Part shown: one piece after another, positions 8,611-16,605 of the stretch | Position numbering within the stretch: the stretch's first letter is position 1 | How the letters are laid out: every line of letters begins with the position of its first letter | Assembly (NCBI GenBank): GCA_016209705.1 | Contig: JACQVR010000098.1 | Location: forward strand, 1-64,000 | DNA length: 64,000 nt | Origin: Planctomycetota bacterium | Lineage (GTDB): Bacteria > Planctomycetota > MHYJ01 > JACPRB01 | Reading direction: 5' to 3' | Notes under the pieces: generated by a model | Database searches by the model: none | The model's input: the letters and a program-made list of their open reading frames with translations, nothing else | Told to the model about the DNA's origin: nothing | Translations under genes and position numbers: made by a program

Positions 8611-9157
8611 CCTCCCCCACGATCACCTCCATCGCCCGCCGGAGGCGCGCCGGAGACTCGTTCTTCGGCACGTGGATGAAGCCTACCTTGACGCGAGGCG
8701 CCAGGCGAGCCGCGGTGTAAAACGCGTGATTGCAGACATACGTTCCGGCGTGATACGAAACGGTAACGGGCACGCGGGCGCGCCGGAGCGCTGCATACAT
8801 CTTGTCGACAGGCAACGTGGTCTCCAGGAGGGCAGGCCCTTTCCTGTCGATCGTTCGGCGCCACGGGCGTACGCCCGCGTTGTCGGGTCTCTCGGAATGG
8901 TCCACGTTCAGCGCCAATGCCTCGATAGTGATCTTGCGGCGTTCGGGCGCCAAACCGAACATCACGATCGCGTCTGGGCGGATGGTCCGAATCGCGCGTC
9001 GAAGTTCGGCCTCGCAGCCCTTGTACTCGGTCGGGAGCACGCGGGCGACCACGCGCGCTCCCCCGAGCCGAAGGCGGCCGGACTCTCGCGCCAAGCGCTC
9101 GGATGGGTTTCGCCGATAGCGTCCGTACGGCTTGAATCCCGTGACCAGGATTTTCAT
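8588..9157 (-). CDS. pcp: Pyrrolidone-carboxylate (pyroglutamyl) peptidase, family C15
   Basis: 189 residues from ATG 9157. It removes N-terminal pyroglutamate from peptides. The fold starts with MKILVTGFKPYG; the catalytic triad is visible as Glu79 (RKITIEALALN), Cys142 (SYHAGTYVCNHAFY) and His162 (VGFIHVPKNES), all at expected spacing. Slightly shorter than the common about 210 residues. The start was chosen because it overlaps the upstream glycosylase stop by ATGA and begins exactly at the family's N-terminus; the frame is open further upstream but in antisense-like sequence. Cytoplasmic enzyme. Confidence 0.9.
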   Translation of the reverse strand: MKILVTGFKPYGRYRRNPSERLARESGRLRLGGARVVARVLPTEYKGCEAELRRAIRTIRPDAIVMFGLAPERRKITIEALALNVDHSERPDNAGVRPWRRTIDRKGPALLETTLPVDKMYAALRRARVPVTVSYHAGTYVCNHAFYTAARLAPRVKVGFIHVPKNESPARLRRAMEVIVGEVCREISR

Positions 9158-9885
9158 CGCATGAGTTCCTTGGCGCGCCGGAAGATCGCCCGCCACATGG
9201 AACGAGTCTGGCGCCCCGTATTCGTGTTCTGGCGGCTCGGATGGTAGGAGTCGAGCAGGACCTGCCCGCGCCCCAACAGATGTTCCGCGCCATGGGAGAA
9301 GGCGCAGCCGCGAAGACCCAAGGCTCGGCATGTCTGATCGTGAGCGATCCGCCCCAAGGCCAGGATCACCCGCGCGCGTTCGAAGCGCTGGAGCTCCTCT
9401 TCCAGATAAGAGCGGCACGCCGAGAGCTCGGACGGCAAGGGCCGATTTTCAGGAGGCGCGCATCGAAGGGCCGCGGTGATGTATACGTGTGGGAGACGAA
9501 GCCCGTCGCGAGGACCTTGCGAGATGGGACGCGAAGCCAGCCCCATTTCATGCAGCGTGGCGTACAACCACATGCCGGAGGCATCGAACGTGAACATGCG
9601 ACCGGTCCGATTCGCGCCGTGAAGCCCTGGAGCCAATCCGACGATGACGAGTTGGGGTTCGTCGTCGCCCCAACCAGGAACGGGCGCGCCATAGTGATCC
9701 GGCCATCGGGATCGGGATTCCCGAACATACTGTACGAGACGGGGACATCGACGGCACGCCGCGACGCGGCGCGCGATCGAACGCAATACGGGATCCTCGG
9801 GAACATCGTACTTCGGCGATTTCACGCGGAGGACAGCATAGGGGCCGCGCGCGCTTCCGGCAATGGGTGGGTCCACTTGCCTCAT
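9154..9885 (-). CDS. Uracil-DNA glycosylase, family 5 (UDGb type)
   Basis: 243 residues. It removes uracil and related deaminated bases from DNA as the first step of base excision repair. Family 5 marks: GLAPGLHGANRTGRMFT (motif 1, residues about 83-99) and SYHPSRQNTNTG (motif 3) near the C-terminus. Four cysteines, Cys44, Cys47, Cys142 and Cys157, are placed to bind the 4Fe-4S cluster of this family. It is translationally coupled (ATGA) to pcp downstream; the functional link between the two is not obvious. Confidence 0.9.
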   Translation of the reverse strand: MRQVDPPIAGSARGPYAVLRVKSPKYDVPEDPVLRSIARRVAACRRCPRLVQYVRESRSRWPDHYGAPVPGWGDDEPQLVIVGLAPGLHGANRTGRMFTFDASGMWLYATLHEMGLASRPISQGPRDGLRLPHVYITAALRCAPPENRPLPSELSACRSYLEEELQRFERARVILALGRIAHDQTCRALGLRGCAFSHGAEHLLGRGQVLLDSYHPSRQNTNTGRQTRSMWRAIFRRAKELMR

Positions 9886-9935
9886 CCAAAAGGATCTCGC
9901 ACGCAGTCATCAAGGCGGGCTATATTCAAGAATAA

Positions 9936-10100
9936 CTGACAAACCGCTAAAACGCTAAAGCGCCATCGGAAGCTGTCAATTCTTTGAGCGGTTTGGCGCT
10001 TTGGCGGTTCAAGCTTTTCACAAGAAAAATTCTTCTCCGTGTCTCTGTGTCTCCGTGGTTAGTTTTCTCCGTGATCTCCGCCCCCTCCGCGCTCTCCCCC
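9936..10100. repeat. Families H and B intergenic repeats
   Basis: 9945-9975 (AACCGCTAAAACGCTAAAGCG) is inverted at 9985-10014 (family H). 10023-10085 is a family B run of CTCCGTGTCTC words. No gene is visible in this gap between two minus-strand genes. Confidence 0.7.
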
Positions 10101-10101
10101 C

Positions 10102-11436
10102 TCACCGCCGCCGCGCCACCAAAAATACCAGCGCCGCCAGGACGCCGATCCCCAGGATCGGCGGAATCCATCCGAGACCGCTTCCGCCGCGTTCCTCCGG
10201 CGCCCGGCTGATCCGCTCATAAAGCTCGCGCTGAAGGCGGTCCGACACCTCATGGTAATTGGCCAGCCGCGGGCGCGGCGTGGCGGCTTCCAGGACCTGC
10301 GTCAGGTCCTTGAAGTGCGGGAACGCGGCGAGCACCTCGGAATCCTCCATCACCGTCTTGCGCGAATGCGTCTGCGACGTCCACAGCGTCAGCTTCTTCT
10401 GCGTGTCGAAAGACGTCAGGTACTTCACGAAGGTCTTGGCCGCCTGTTTCTTCGTCGAATGCGCGGCCACGGCGAGCTGCCATCCCCCCAGCGTCGCAAC
10501 CGCCCGGCCGCCTTCGAACTTCGGCAGCGGAGCGAGCCCGACCTTTCCCGCCACCTTCGACTGGCCGGCATCGTTCACGATCTTCCACGTCTCCGGCCAG
10601 TTCCGGTGAAACACCGATTCGCCTTGAAGGAATACGCCCCGGGACTGCGGCTCGCGCTGGTTGAGAACCGACTTGGGCGCCACATCTCCAATCAACTTCT
10701 CGCGCACGAATTCGATCGCCTCCGCCGATTTCGGATCGTCCAGCGCCAACGAACCGTCGTCCGCCGTCATCCGCCCGCCGTTGCCGCGGATGAACTCGAG
10801 CATGTTGCACACGAGCCCCTCGTACTTGTCGAACTGGCCCGTATAACCTGCCAAACCGGGCTCCTTCTCGCCCTCCACAATCTTCTTCGCCTGCGCGACG
10901 AGCTCACCCCACGTCTGCGGAGGCTTGTATCCGTATTGATCGAGGAGATCCTTGCGGTAGTAAAGCGATCCGGCATCGATGTTGAACGGGGCGGCCATCA
11001 GCTTGCCGTCCACCGTGTTCGCCTCGATCGGCGCGGAAAAGAAGTCGCGCCGCTCCGCCTCCGGAATCACGTCGTCAAGCGGTTCGAGGTATCCGGCCTT
11101 GGCGAACTCCGCCGGCCAGATCACGTCGATCAGGAAGACGTCGATGCTTTCGTCTTTCGCCCGCAGCTTGGTCGTCAGGATCGTGTGAAACTCGGTCGCG
11201 GAATGGGGACCGATCTCCGTCTTCACGCGGATGTCCGGATGGGCGTCGTGAAATTCCTTGAAGAGGCGATCCCACGCCTCGGGCTGGTGCGGCTTCCACA
11301 TGACAAAGTGGATTTCCTGGGGAAGTCCACAGTCCACAGTCCATAGTCCATAGTCCGGTCCCTCGCCCCTTTCACAGTCCAAGATCTGGGGTGCTGCGAA
11401 GGCGGTTACGCCAGCAAGGATGCATGCAATCTTCAT
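10102..11436 (-). CDS. ABC-type sugar solute-binding protein with C-terminal membrane anchor
   Basis: 444 residues. Family 1 extracellular solute-binding protein (maltose/trehalose-type): FLIDVIWPAEFAKAGYLEPL, then AAPFNIDAGSLYYRKDLLD and a C-terminal lobe with TLGGWQLAVAA. It has a signal peptide (MKIACILAGVTAFAAP). Odd features: (1) residues about 21-40, with DYGLWTVDCGL, are translated from a family D intergenic repeat inserted in frame between the signal peptide and the mature domain; (2) the C-terminus carries a membrane helix and basic tail (WIPPILGIGVLAALVFLVARRR region, given here only as position about 420-444), unusual for a free binding protein; (3) no permease or ATPase gene lies nearby. 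The binding role is a family inference; the ligand is unknown. Confidence 0.85.
   Translation of the reverse strand: MKIACILAGVTAFAAPQILDCERGEGPDYGLWTVDCGLPQEIHFVMWKPHQPEAWDRLFKEFHDAHPDIRVKTEIGPHSATEFHTILTTKLRAKDESIDVFLIDVIWPAEFAKAGYLEPLDDVIPEAERRDFFSAPIEANTVDGKLMAAPFNIDAGSLYYRKDLLDQYGYKPPQTWGELVAQAKKIVEGEKEPGLAGYTGQFDKYEGLVCNMLEFIRGNGGRMTADDGSLALDDPKSAEAIEFVREKLIGDVAPKSVLNQREPQSRGVFLQGESVFHRNWPETWKIVNDAGQSKVAGKVGLAPLPKFEGGRAVATLGGWQLAVAAHSTKKQAAKTFVKYLTSFDTQKKLTLWTSQTHSRKTVMEDSEVLAAFPHFKDLTQVLEAATPRPRLANYHEVSDRLQRELYERISRAPEERGGSGLGWIPPILGIGVLAALVFLVARRR
11325..11370. repeat. Family D (CAGTCCA) repeat inside the binding-protein gene
   Basis: Tandem words CCACAGTCCACAGTCCATAG within the 5' coding part of the gene at 10102-11436, in frame. 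The same family occurs in the gap at 20255-20365. Confidence 0.75.
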
Positions 11437-11786
11437 CTCGATACCTCCCAGGTCATGACCTGACTGAAGTCATTGGCGCACGGGCTGATCCTCCTGACTC
11501 TGGACGCCCACACCCTGAACGTGGCGCAGGTCCTTGTTCGCCACTTCAGCTCCACCTGAGCCGCGAGGTCCCGGAGGCGTCGGAGTGCACGAAAAAAAAG
11601 CCACGGAGTCATGGAGATACGGAGAAGAATCTGGGAGAGTTGGAGATGTCGGAGATATGGAGATCGGAAAATGATGGATGAGGAGTTCCCTCCAAAGGAA
11701 GATCTCCGCGTCTCCACCCTCTCTCCATCTCCATAAGAAATTCTTCTCCGAGCGCGACGACTCCTCCGTGCGCTCGCACCGGATAT
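11437..11786. repeat. 350-bp intergenic region with families A and B repeats
   Basis: 11585-11640 carries family B words (CCACGGAG), and 11622-11668 carries GGAGAT words facing ATCTCC words at 11700-11745 (family A). 11437-11580 shows no clear feature apart from space for a promoter of the binding-protein gene. No coding sequence is supported. Confidence 0.65.
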
Positions 11787-12794
11787 CTACTCCACCGCCA
11801 CCGGCTGCCCCTCGCTCGACGACCGATACGCCGCCAGGAGGATCGCCAGCGCCTCGCGGCCGTCCTCGCCCGTGATCGGCGGCGTTTGGTCCGCGCGCAC
11901 GCTCTCCACGAACGCGTGCACCAGGCCCTGAATGTCCGGCCGCCATGTCGCGATCGTTTCGGTGCCCTTCTCGTCCGAGACCCGGAACTCCGCGTACGGC
12001 CGATCCATCGTCGCCGCGCAATGAGTCCCCACGACTTCGAAACGCGCATCCAGGAACGAAGGAAAACCGGGAGGATTCACCCAGCCCGCGGTCAGGGTGG
12101 AGACGGCGCCGCCGTCCCACTCGATCGTCGCCGTGCCGATCGAATCGACCTTGAGGGCGGGATTGGGACCGAAATGGATTTGCGCGAAAACGCGCTTCAC
12201 TTTCTTCCCGATCCACCAGCGCATCGCGTCGAGCGCGTGGATGCCGATGTCGCCGAATCCTCCGAAGCCCGCCTCCTTCGGGTCGACGAACCACGAGCAA
12301 TCCATCGCGGTGATCGCCAGCGGCACCTTCCCGCATTTGACGGCGTGAATCATGCGCACGTCGCCGAACTCGCCGGCATCGATCCGTTGCTTGATCGTCT
12401 GGGGGCCGAGCTGATAGCGAGGATTGAACGGCACCATCAGATGCACTCCGCCCTTGCGCGCGGCCGCGACGATCGCGTCCGCATCCTCCAACGTCAGAGC
12501 AATCGGCTTGTCGCAGAGGATGTGGATCTTGGCCGCCGCGAAGCGCTCTGCCGCGGCGCGGTGCCCGCCGGGGCGGTTGGCCAGGTACACAGCGTCGACG
12601 CCGTCCCCCGGTTCCGGTAGCCACCGGCATCCGAGCTTCTTCGCCATCTCCTCGGCGGGCGCGCGGTTCTTCCCGTTCTCGGAAATCCATTGGAGCTGCA
12701 CGTGCGGATGGGCGGCGAGCGTCGGAGCGTACCGCAGCACGTGGGGATGGTCGAATCCCACGATGCCGATGCGGAGCCGCGCGGGCCGTATCAC
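11787..12794 (-). CDS. Gfo/Idh/MocA-family oxidoreductase (second of pair)
   Basis: 335 residues from GTG 12794, which overlaps the stop of the upstream gene (GTGA). The N-terminal NAD(P)-binding Rossmann fold starts LRIGIVGFDHPHVLRY; the glycine motif is GIVGFDH, with Phe-Asp where most relatives have GxGxxG, so cofactor binding may be altered. ILCDKPIALTLEDADA holds the conserved EKP-like Lys (here DKP) and IGIHALDAMRWWIG the catalytic-domain His. It likely oxidises or reduces a sugar or cyclitol derivative. Third gene of an operon with asnB and a paralog; the substrate cannot be read from sequence. Confidence 0.85.
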   Translation of the reverse strand: MIRPARLRIGIVGFDHPHVLRYAPTLAAHPHVQLQWISENGKNRAPAEEMAKKLGCRWLPEPGDGVDAVYLANRPGGHRAAAERFAAAKIHILCDKPIALTLEDADAIVAAARKGGVHLMVPFNPRYQLGPQTIKQRIDAGEFGDVRMIHAVKCGKVPLAITAMDCSWFVDPKEAGFGGFGDIGIHALDAMRWWIGKKVKRVFAQIHFGPNPALKVDSIGTATIEWDGGAVSTLTAGWVNPPGFPSFLDARFEVVGTHCAATMDRPYAEFRVSDEKGTETIATWRPDIQGLVHAFVESVRADQTPPITGEDGREALAILLAAYRSSSEGQPVAVE

Positions 12795-13804
12795 AGGACC
12801 ACCTCTTCCACCCGGCCGCTGCGCGCGGATCGTTCGGCGGCGTCGATGGTCGCGACGGCGCGCAGCGCGTCGTCGGTCGAAACGGCGAACGGCTCGCCCG
12901 TCTCCACGCCGCGCGCGAAGTGCTCGATCTCCCGCGCGAACGTGTGCGCCAGCGCCGACAAGAGCGGCGAATAGCGCGGGAATTCCGTCGCGCCGCCGAC
13001 GAGCGCCAGCGAGTGGGCGTCGCGATCGAAGTAGGTCAACTTGCCGCGGCGGCCGATCAGCTCCATGTTCGCGTAAAAGGATCCCCAGGCCGGCGGATGA
13101 AACCACGAGACGCTGTACAGCGCGTGGCAATCGTTACCGAAGTCGAGCTGCGCGACGGCCGCGTCCGGCGCGCCGCCCTCGCGCGCTTCGGGACGGTTAT
13201 AGAGGAGCCGCGAGTACACGCGCCGCGGCGACGCGCGCATGAACCACTGGAAGAGTTCGACGACGTGCACGCCCACGTCCCACAGCACGCCGCCGCTCTC
13301 CTCTCCGCGCCACTGCCAGGCCTCCTTCGGCGCGCCGTTGAACGCGTGCTCACTGCGGAACATGTAGACGAGATCGCCGATGCGGCCCGAACGGACCTGA
13401 TCGAGGATGGAGGTCCACCGGTCGTCGAAGTGGCGCGTGTGGCCGATCATCAACCGTTTCCCGGCGGCCTGGGCCGCCTCGATCATCCGCTTCGCGCCCG
13501 CCGGCGTCCGCGCCATCGGCTTCTCGCACAGGACGTGCTTGCCCGCCTGAAGCGCCTGGACGGCCAGTTCGTCGTGCGTGTGACTGGGCGTCAGGATGAA
13601 AACGGCGTCGACATCCTTTCGGCCGAAGAGCGCCGCGTCGTCCGTGGTGTACGCTTCGGCGCCCGTCAGCGCTTTGGCTTCGCGCGCGCGCTCCTCGAGG
13701 AGGTCGCACACGGCCGCGACGCGCACGGACTCCGCGGACGGCAGCGCCGGCAGGTAGCCGCGGCGGAAGATGTTCCCGCAGCCGACGATGCCGACCCGGA
13801 TCAC
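12791..13804 (-). CDS. Gfo/Idh/MocA-family oxidoreductase (first of pair)
   Basis: 337 residues from GTG 13804, overlapping the asnB stop (GTGA). A canonical Rossmann motif, RVGIVGCGNIFRRGYLPAL, is followed by HVLCEKPMARTPAGAK with the conserved EKP Lys, and by GGVLWDVGVHVVELFQWF, with the conserved His of the catalytic face. Typical size. It sits between asnB and a second Gfo/Idh/MocA gene; such pairs with an amidotransferase suggest modification of an aminosugar or cyclitol, but no specific product can be named. Confidence 0.88.
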   Translation of the reverse strand: MIRVGIVGCGNIFRRGYLPALPSAESVRVAAVCDLLEERAREAKALTGAEAYTTDDAALFGRKDVDAVFILTPSHTHDELAVQALQAGKHVLCEKPMARTPAGAKRMIEAAQAAGKRLMIGHTRHFDDRWTSILDQVRSGRIGDLVYMFRSEHAFNGAPKEAWQWRGEESGGVLWDVGVHVVELFQWFMRASPRRVYSRLLYNRPEAREGGAPDAAVAQLDFGNDCHALYSVSWFHPPAWGSFYANMELIGRRGKLTYFDRDAHSLALVGGATEFPRYSPLLSALAHTFAREIEHFARGVETGEPFAVSTDDALRAVATIDAAERSARSGRVEEVVL

Positions 13805-15429
13805 GATCGGAGCTCCATCTCGTACTCTTCCTCGTCCGAACGGCAGAGCCAATCGACGCCGCTCTGTTCGGTGACGTGCGCGATGAACGCGTGCACCTCG
13901 TCGCCGGCGTATTCGTCGGCCACGTAACGGTAGTTGCTGCCGTAGTCCGGCACGCGGAAGCCGCGGCGCGCGGGCACCTTGCGCCGCTTCGCGATGCTCT
14001 TGATCGTATGGTGAATTCCCGTCCCATCCTGCGCGCGCGACTTCACGCGATAGGCCAGCGCTTCGGGAATGCCCAGGTCAAGCGCGAGCCGCCGGTGGAC
14101 GAGCTTCCGCAGCGGGTCGTCCGGACCGTCGATCTTGATCTTCTGAGGCACCATTCTCATGGCGCCGCGGATGACGTCGCGATCCAGGAACGGCGCGCGC
14201 AATTCGATCGCGTGCGCCATGGCCATGCGATCCTCGCGCTCCAGCGTGTCGAGATACAGCTTCTCGATGTCGTCCCACAGGCGCTCATGCAGGACGGCGT
14301 GCCCCTGCTCGCGAACGACGTTCCCGTACCACGAGTAGCCGGCGAAAAGCTCGTCCGCGGCCTGGCCGGTCAGCATGACCTTGTGGCCTTCCTCGGAACA
14401 CCGCCGCGCGGCGACGTACATCGGGATCGCGGCTTCGACCTGAACGAGGCCGTTCAACTCGATCTTCTCGATGATCTCGGGCAGGATCTCCTCGATCGCC
14501 GGCTCGTTCAGGTCTTCGTAGCGGACGTTCAGTCCCAGGAGCTGCTCCGCCTGGCGCGCCGCCGCCAGATCTTCTGATCCTTCCATGCCGACGCAGTACG
14601 CCGTGACGTTCGTCCCGGCGTTCCGCGCGGCGACGCAGATGAGCAGGCTGTCGATGCCTCCAGAGAAGAGCACGCCGACGCGATCCAACCCCGCGACGCG
14701 CTTTTCGACCGCCTTGCGCAAGAGTGCTCGGTACAGGTCGAGCGCTTCGTCGAAATTCGTGATGTCCACCGGTGGCCGCTCGAAACGAGGAGTGCGGATC
14801 ACGCGCCGGCGGGGGCCGCCGAGCTCCAGGATCCCGCCCGGCACGAGGCGCCGGAGCGTCCGGCCCTGGCCGGCGAGCGCCTTGCGTTCCGAGGCGAAGA
14901 AGACCGGGTCGGAATCGCTGAAGTACACGGGCTTCTTCCCGATCGGATCGCGCGCCACCGCGATCCGCTGTCCGTCCGTGACCGCGAACGCGTACATTCC
15001 GTCCAGCAAGGGCAGCGTCTTGCGCACGGCCTCCGCGAGATTGCCGCGGTAGTGGGATTCGATCAGGTGAAGGATCAGCTCGCTGTCGCCGTCGGTGGTG
15101 AACCGGTGCGGTCCGTCCAGAAATTTCCGGAGCGACCGGTAATTGTAGATCTCTCCGTTGACGACGATGGCCCAGCCGGGCCGGCATCCGGTCAGCGGCT
15201 GGACTGCTTCAGGCCCGCCGCAGATCTGAAGGCGCGCCTGGCCCAGGGAGATCCGGCCGCGGCGATCGAGAAGATCGCATAAGTCTTCCGGATTGTCGCC
15301 GGTATCGATGGCCCCGTCCAGATAGATCCCGACCGCGTCCGGACCGCGGTGGCGGGTGCGCGAGATCATTCCGGCGGTGGCTCTGGCTTCGAGGGGTTTG
15401 GAGGAATAGAATCCACAGATGGAGCACAT
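13801..15429 (-). CDS. asnB: Asparagine synthetase (glutamine-hydrolysing) family
   Basis: 542 residues, close to the family's usual 550-630. Class II glutaminase domain: Cys2 nucleophile (MCSICGFY), the RHRGPDAVG loop, Asn91 (VVNGEIYNY) and Asp115 (TTDGDSELI). The synthetase domain has the ATP PP-loop VGVLFSGGIDSLL (254-261) and HAIELRAPFLDRDV. The reaction is aspartate (or another carboxylate) plus glutamine and ATP to the amide. Because it is the first gene of an operon with two sugar-type oxidoreductases, it may amidate a sugar acid or similar substrate rather than make asparagine; this is inference. A strong promoter lies at 15478-15506. Confidence 0.9.
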   Translation of the reverse strand: MCSICGFYSSKPLEARATAGMISRTRHRGPDAVGIYLDGAIDTGDNPEDLCDLLDRRGRISLGQARLQICGGPEAVQPLTGCRPGWAIVVNGEIYNYRSLRKFLDGPHRFTTDGDSELILHLIESHYRGNLAEAVRKTLPLLDGMYAFAVTDGQRIAVARDPIGKKPVYFSDSDPVFFASERKALAGQGRTLRRLVPGGILELGGPRRRVIRTPRFERPPVDITNFDEALDLYRALLRKAVEKRVAGLDRVGVLFSGGIDSLLICVAARNAGTNVTAYCVGMEGSEDLAAARQAEQLLGLNVRYEDLNEPAIEEILPEIIEKIELNGLVQVEAAIPMYVAARRCSEEGHKVMLTGQAADELFAGYSWYGNVVREQGHAVLHERLWDDIEKLYLDTLEREDRMAMAHAIELRAPFLDRDVIRGAMRMVPQKIKIDGPDDPLRKLVHRRLALDLGIPEALAYRVKSRAQDGTGIHHTIKSIAKRRKVPARRGFRVPDYGSNYRYVADEYAGDEVHAFIAHVTEQSGVDWLCRSDEEEYEMELRS

Positions 15430-15477
15430 GGTCCCTTGATCCTTTCGGGGCGGGCGAGGGTCGCCGCCCTCGACCCA

Positions 15478-15506
15478 AGTGTACGCCGCAGGAAACCCCG
15501 TGTCAA
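15478..15506 (-). promoter_or_regulatory. Promoter of the asnB operon
   Basis: On the minus strand TTGACA (15506..15501), a 17-bp spacer and TACACT (15483..15478). A Shine-Dalgarno-like AAGGA lies upstream of ATG 15429. Confidence 0.7.
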
Positions 15507-15525
15507 TCCGAGGAGGGGGAATTAC

Positions 15526-15558
15526 TTTGGAAACAAAGGAATATAGTTTGTATACAAA
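15526..15558 (+). promoter_or_regulatory. Double operator and promoter of the isochorismatase-like gene
   Basis: Two sites of form TTTG-N4-CAAA: TTTGGAAACAAA (15526-15537) and the perfect palindrome TTTGTATACAAA (15547-15558), centres 21 bp apart, i.e. two helical turns. They overlap a possible promoter, TTGGAA (15527) N18 TATACA (15551). TTGTATACAA is like known GntR/FadR-type operators; the regulator is not in the window, so the match is inference. Confidence 0.6.
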
Positions 15559-15581
15559 GTGATTCGAGAAAGGGAAGCTCC

Positions 15582-16235
15582 ATGACGACGCGCCCGGTGC
15601 TGATGATCATCGACATGCAGAACGGATTCTGCCATCCCGCCGGCAGCTTCTCGAAGTTCGGCTTCAACGTGGCCGCGTACCGCGCGGTGATCCCCAAGGT
15701 GCGGGAGCTCAAGGAATTTTCCCGATCGAAGCGGCTGCCGGTGTACTACTCCAAGGCGATCCGCGAGGCGTCCGGCATCGACTGCCTGGACAAAGTGCAT
15801 CGCATCCTGCCCGCGAGCCGGCGCGAACGGATCCAGAAGGTTCCCCTGTGCATCCGCGGCACGTGGGACGCGGACATCATCGACGAGCTGCGTCCCGAGG
15901 CGGACGATTACATCGTCGAGAAGCGCCGGGACTCCGTCTTCCAAGACACGGAAGTGGACCTGTGGCTGAGGGCGCTGCGGCTGAACACGCTGATCCTGTG
16001 CGGCGTGGACACGTACATCTGCGTGGAGTCGACGCTGCGGGACGCGTTCAACCGCGGCTACGACATCGTGCTGGCGGAGGACGCGGTGGCCTCGACGCGG
16101 CCCGACCTGCACCGCGCGACGATCGAGGGCGTCCGCGACGCGTTCGGCCTGGCGATGCCCGTGGCCGAAGTCAAGCGCTGGATGACCGAGCAAGCGGCTC
16201 CGCGCCGCGGCGCCCGCGAACCCGGACTCGCGTGA
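15582..16235 (+). CDS. Isochorismatase-family cysteine hydrolase
   Basis: 217 residues. The catalytic triad of the family is visible: Asp11 (VLMIIDMQNGF), Lys114 (YIVEKRRDSVF) and Cys147 (LCGVDTYICVEST), with the expected cis-peptide region before the Cys. Members hydrolyse C-N or vinyl ether bonds (nicotinamide, N-carbamoyl compounds, isochorismate). There are no isochorismate-pathway genes nearby, so an amidase role is as likely. RBS AAAGGGA precedes ATG 15582. Divergent from the asnB operon; expression is probably controlled by the double operator at 15526-15558. Confidence 0.88.
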   Translation: MTTRPVLMIIDMQNGFCHPAGSFSKFGFNVAAYRAVIPKVRELKEFSRSKRLPVYYSKAIREASGIDCLDKVHRILPASRRERIQKVPLCIRGTWDADIIDELRPEADDYIVEKRRDSVFQDTEVDLWLRALRLNTLILCGVDTYICVESTLRDAFNRGYDIVLAEDAVASTRPDLHRATIEGVRDAFGLAMPVAEVKRWMTEQAAPRRGAREPGLA

Positions 16236-16605
16236 GCCCGCCGTCGTTCCCCCTTGACCGGTCCGCATTTTCACCGCGTTCTTATGAAAACGGGCGTTCC
16301 GGGATAATATTTAAAGCGCTTATCGGCGCTTTGGATTTGAACCGCTTCCGCTCATCGAAGGCGAGCTTCAGACCGCGCCAACCCCCATCCCTCTTTTTAT
16401 CTCGCTGGCGCGCATCAAGGCGGCGCCGGCGCGTAGAAGATTGTCAGGAAAGTGGCGATAGGGAGACGTGCCTGAACTCAATTTAGAATTTTTATCGCCA
16501 ACATCTCCCATATCTCCAAATCCCCATAATATCTCGACACCCGCGGAGCGAGCGCGAGCGCCACGAGACAGCGGACATCCGACATCGGGTATCGGACATC
16601 GGATA
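16236..16605. repeat. 370-bp intergenic region: hairpin and families A, G repeats
   Basis: 16313-16332 is a hairpin (AAAGCGC, 6-nt loop, GCGCTTT) that could terminate the upstream gene, although no T-run follows. 16485-16540 carries ATCTCC words (family A). 16563-16610 carries CGGACATC words (family G) running up to the stop of the nucleoside phosphorylase. No coding sequence is supported. Confidence 0.55.

Noticed and set aside
12795..13130. Extension of the second Gfo/Idh/MocA gene to 447 residues
   Set aside because: It lies inside the preceding gene; the GTGA overlap and the Rossmann start at 12794 fit better.
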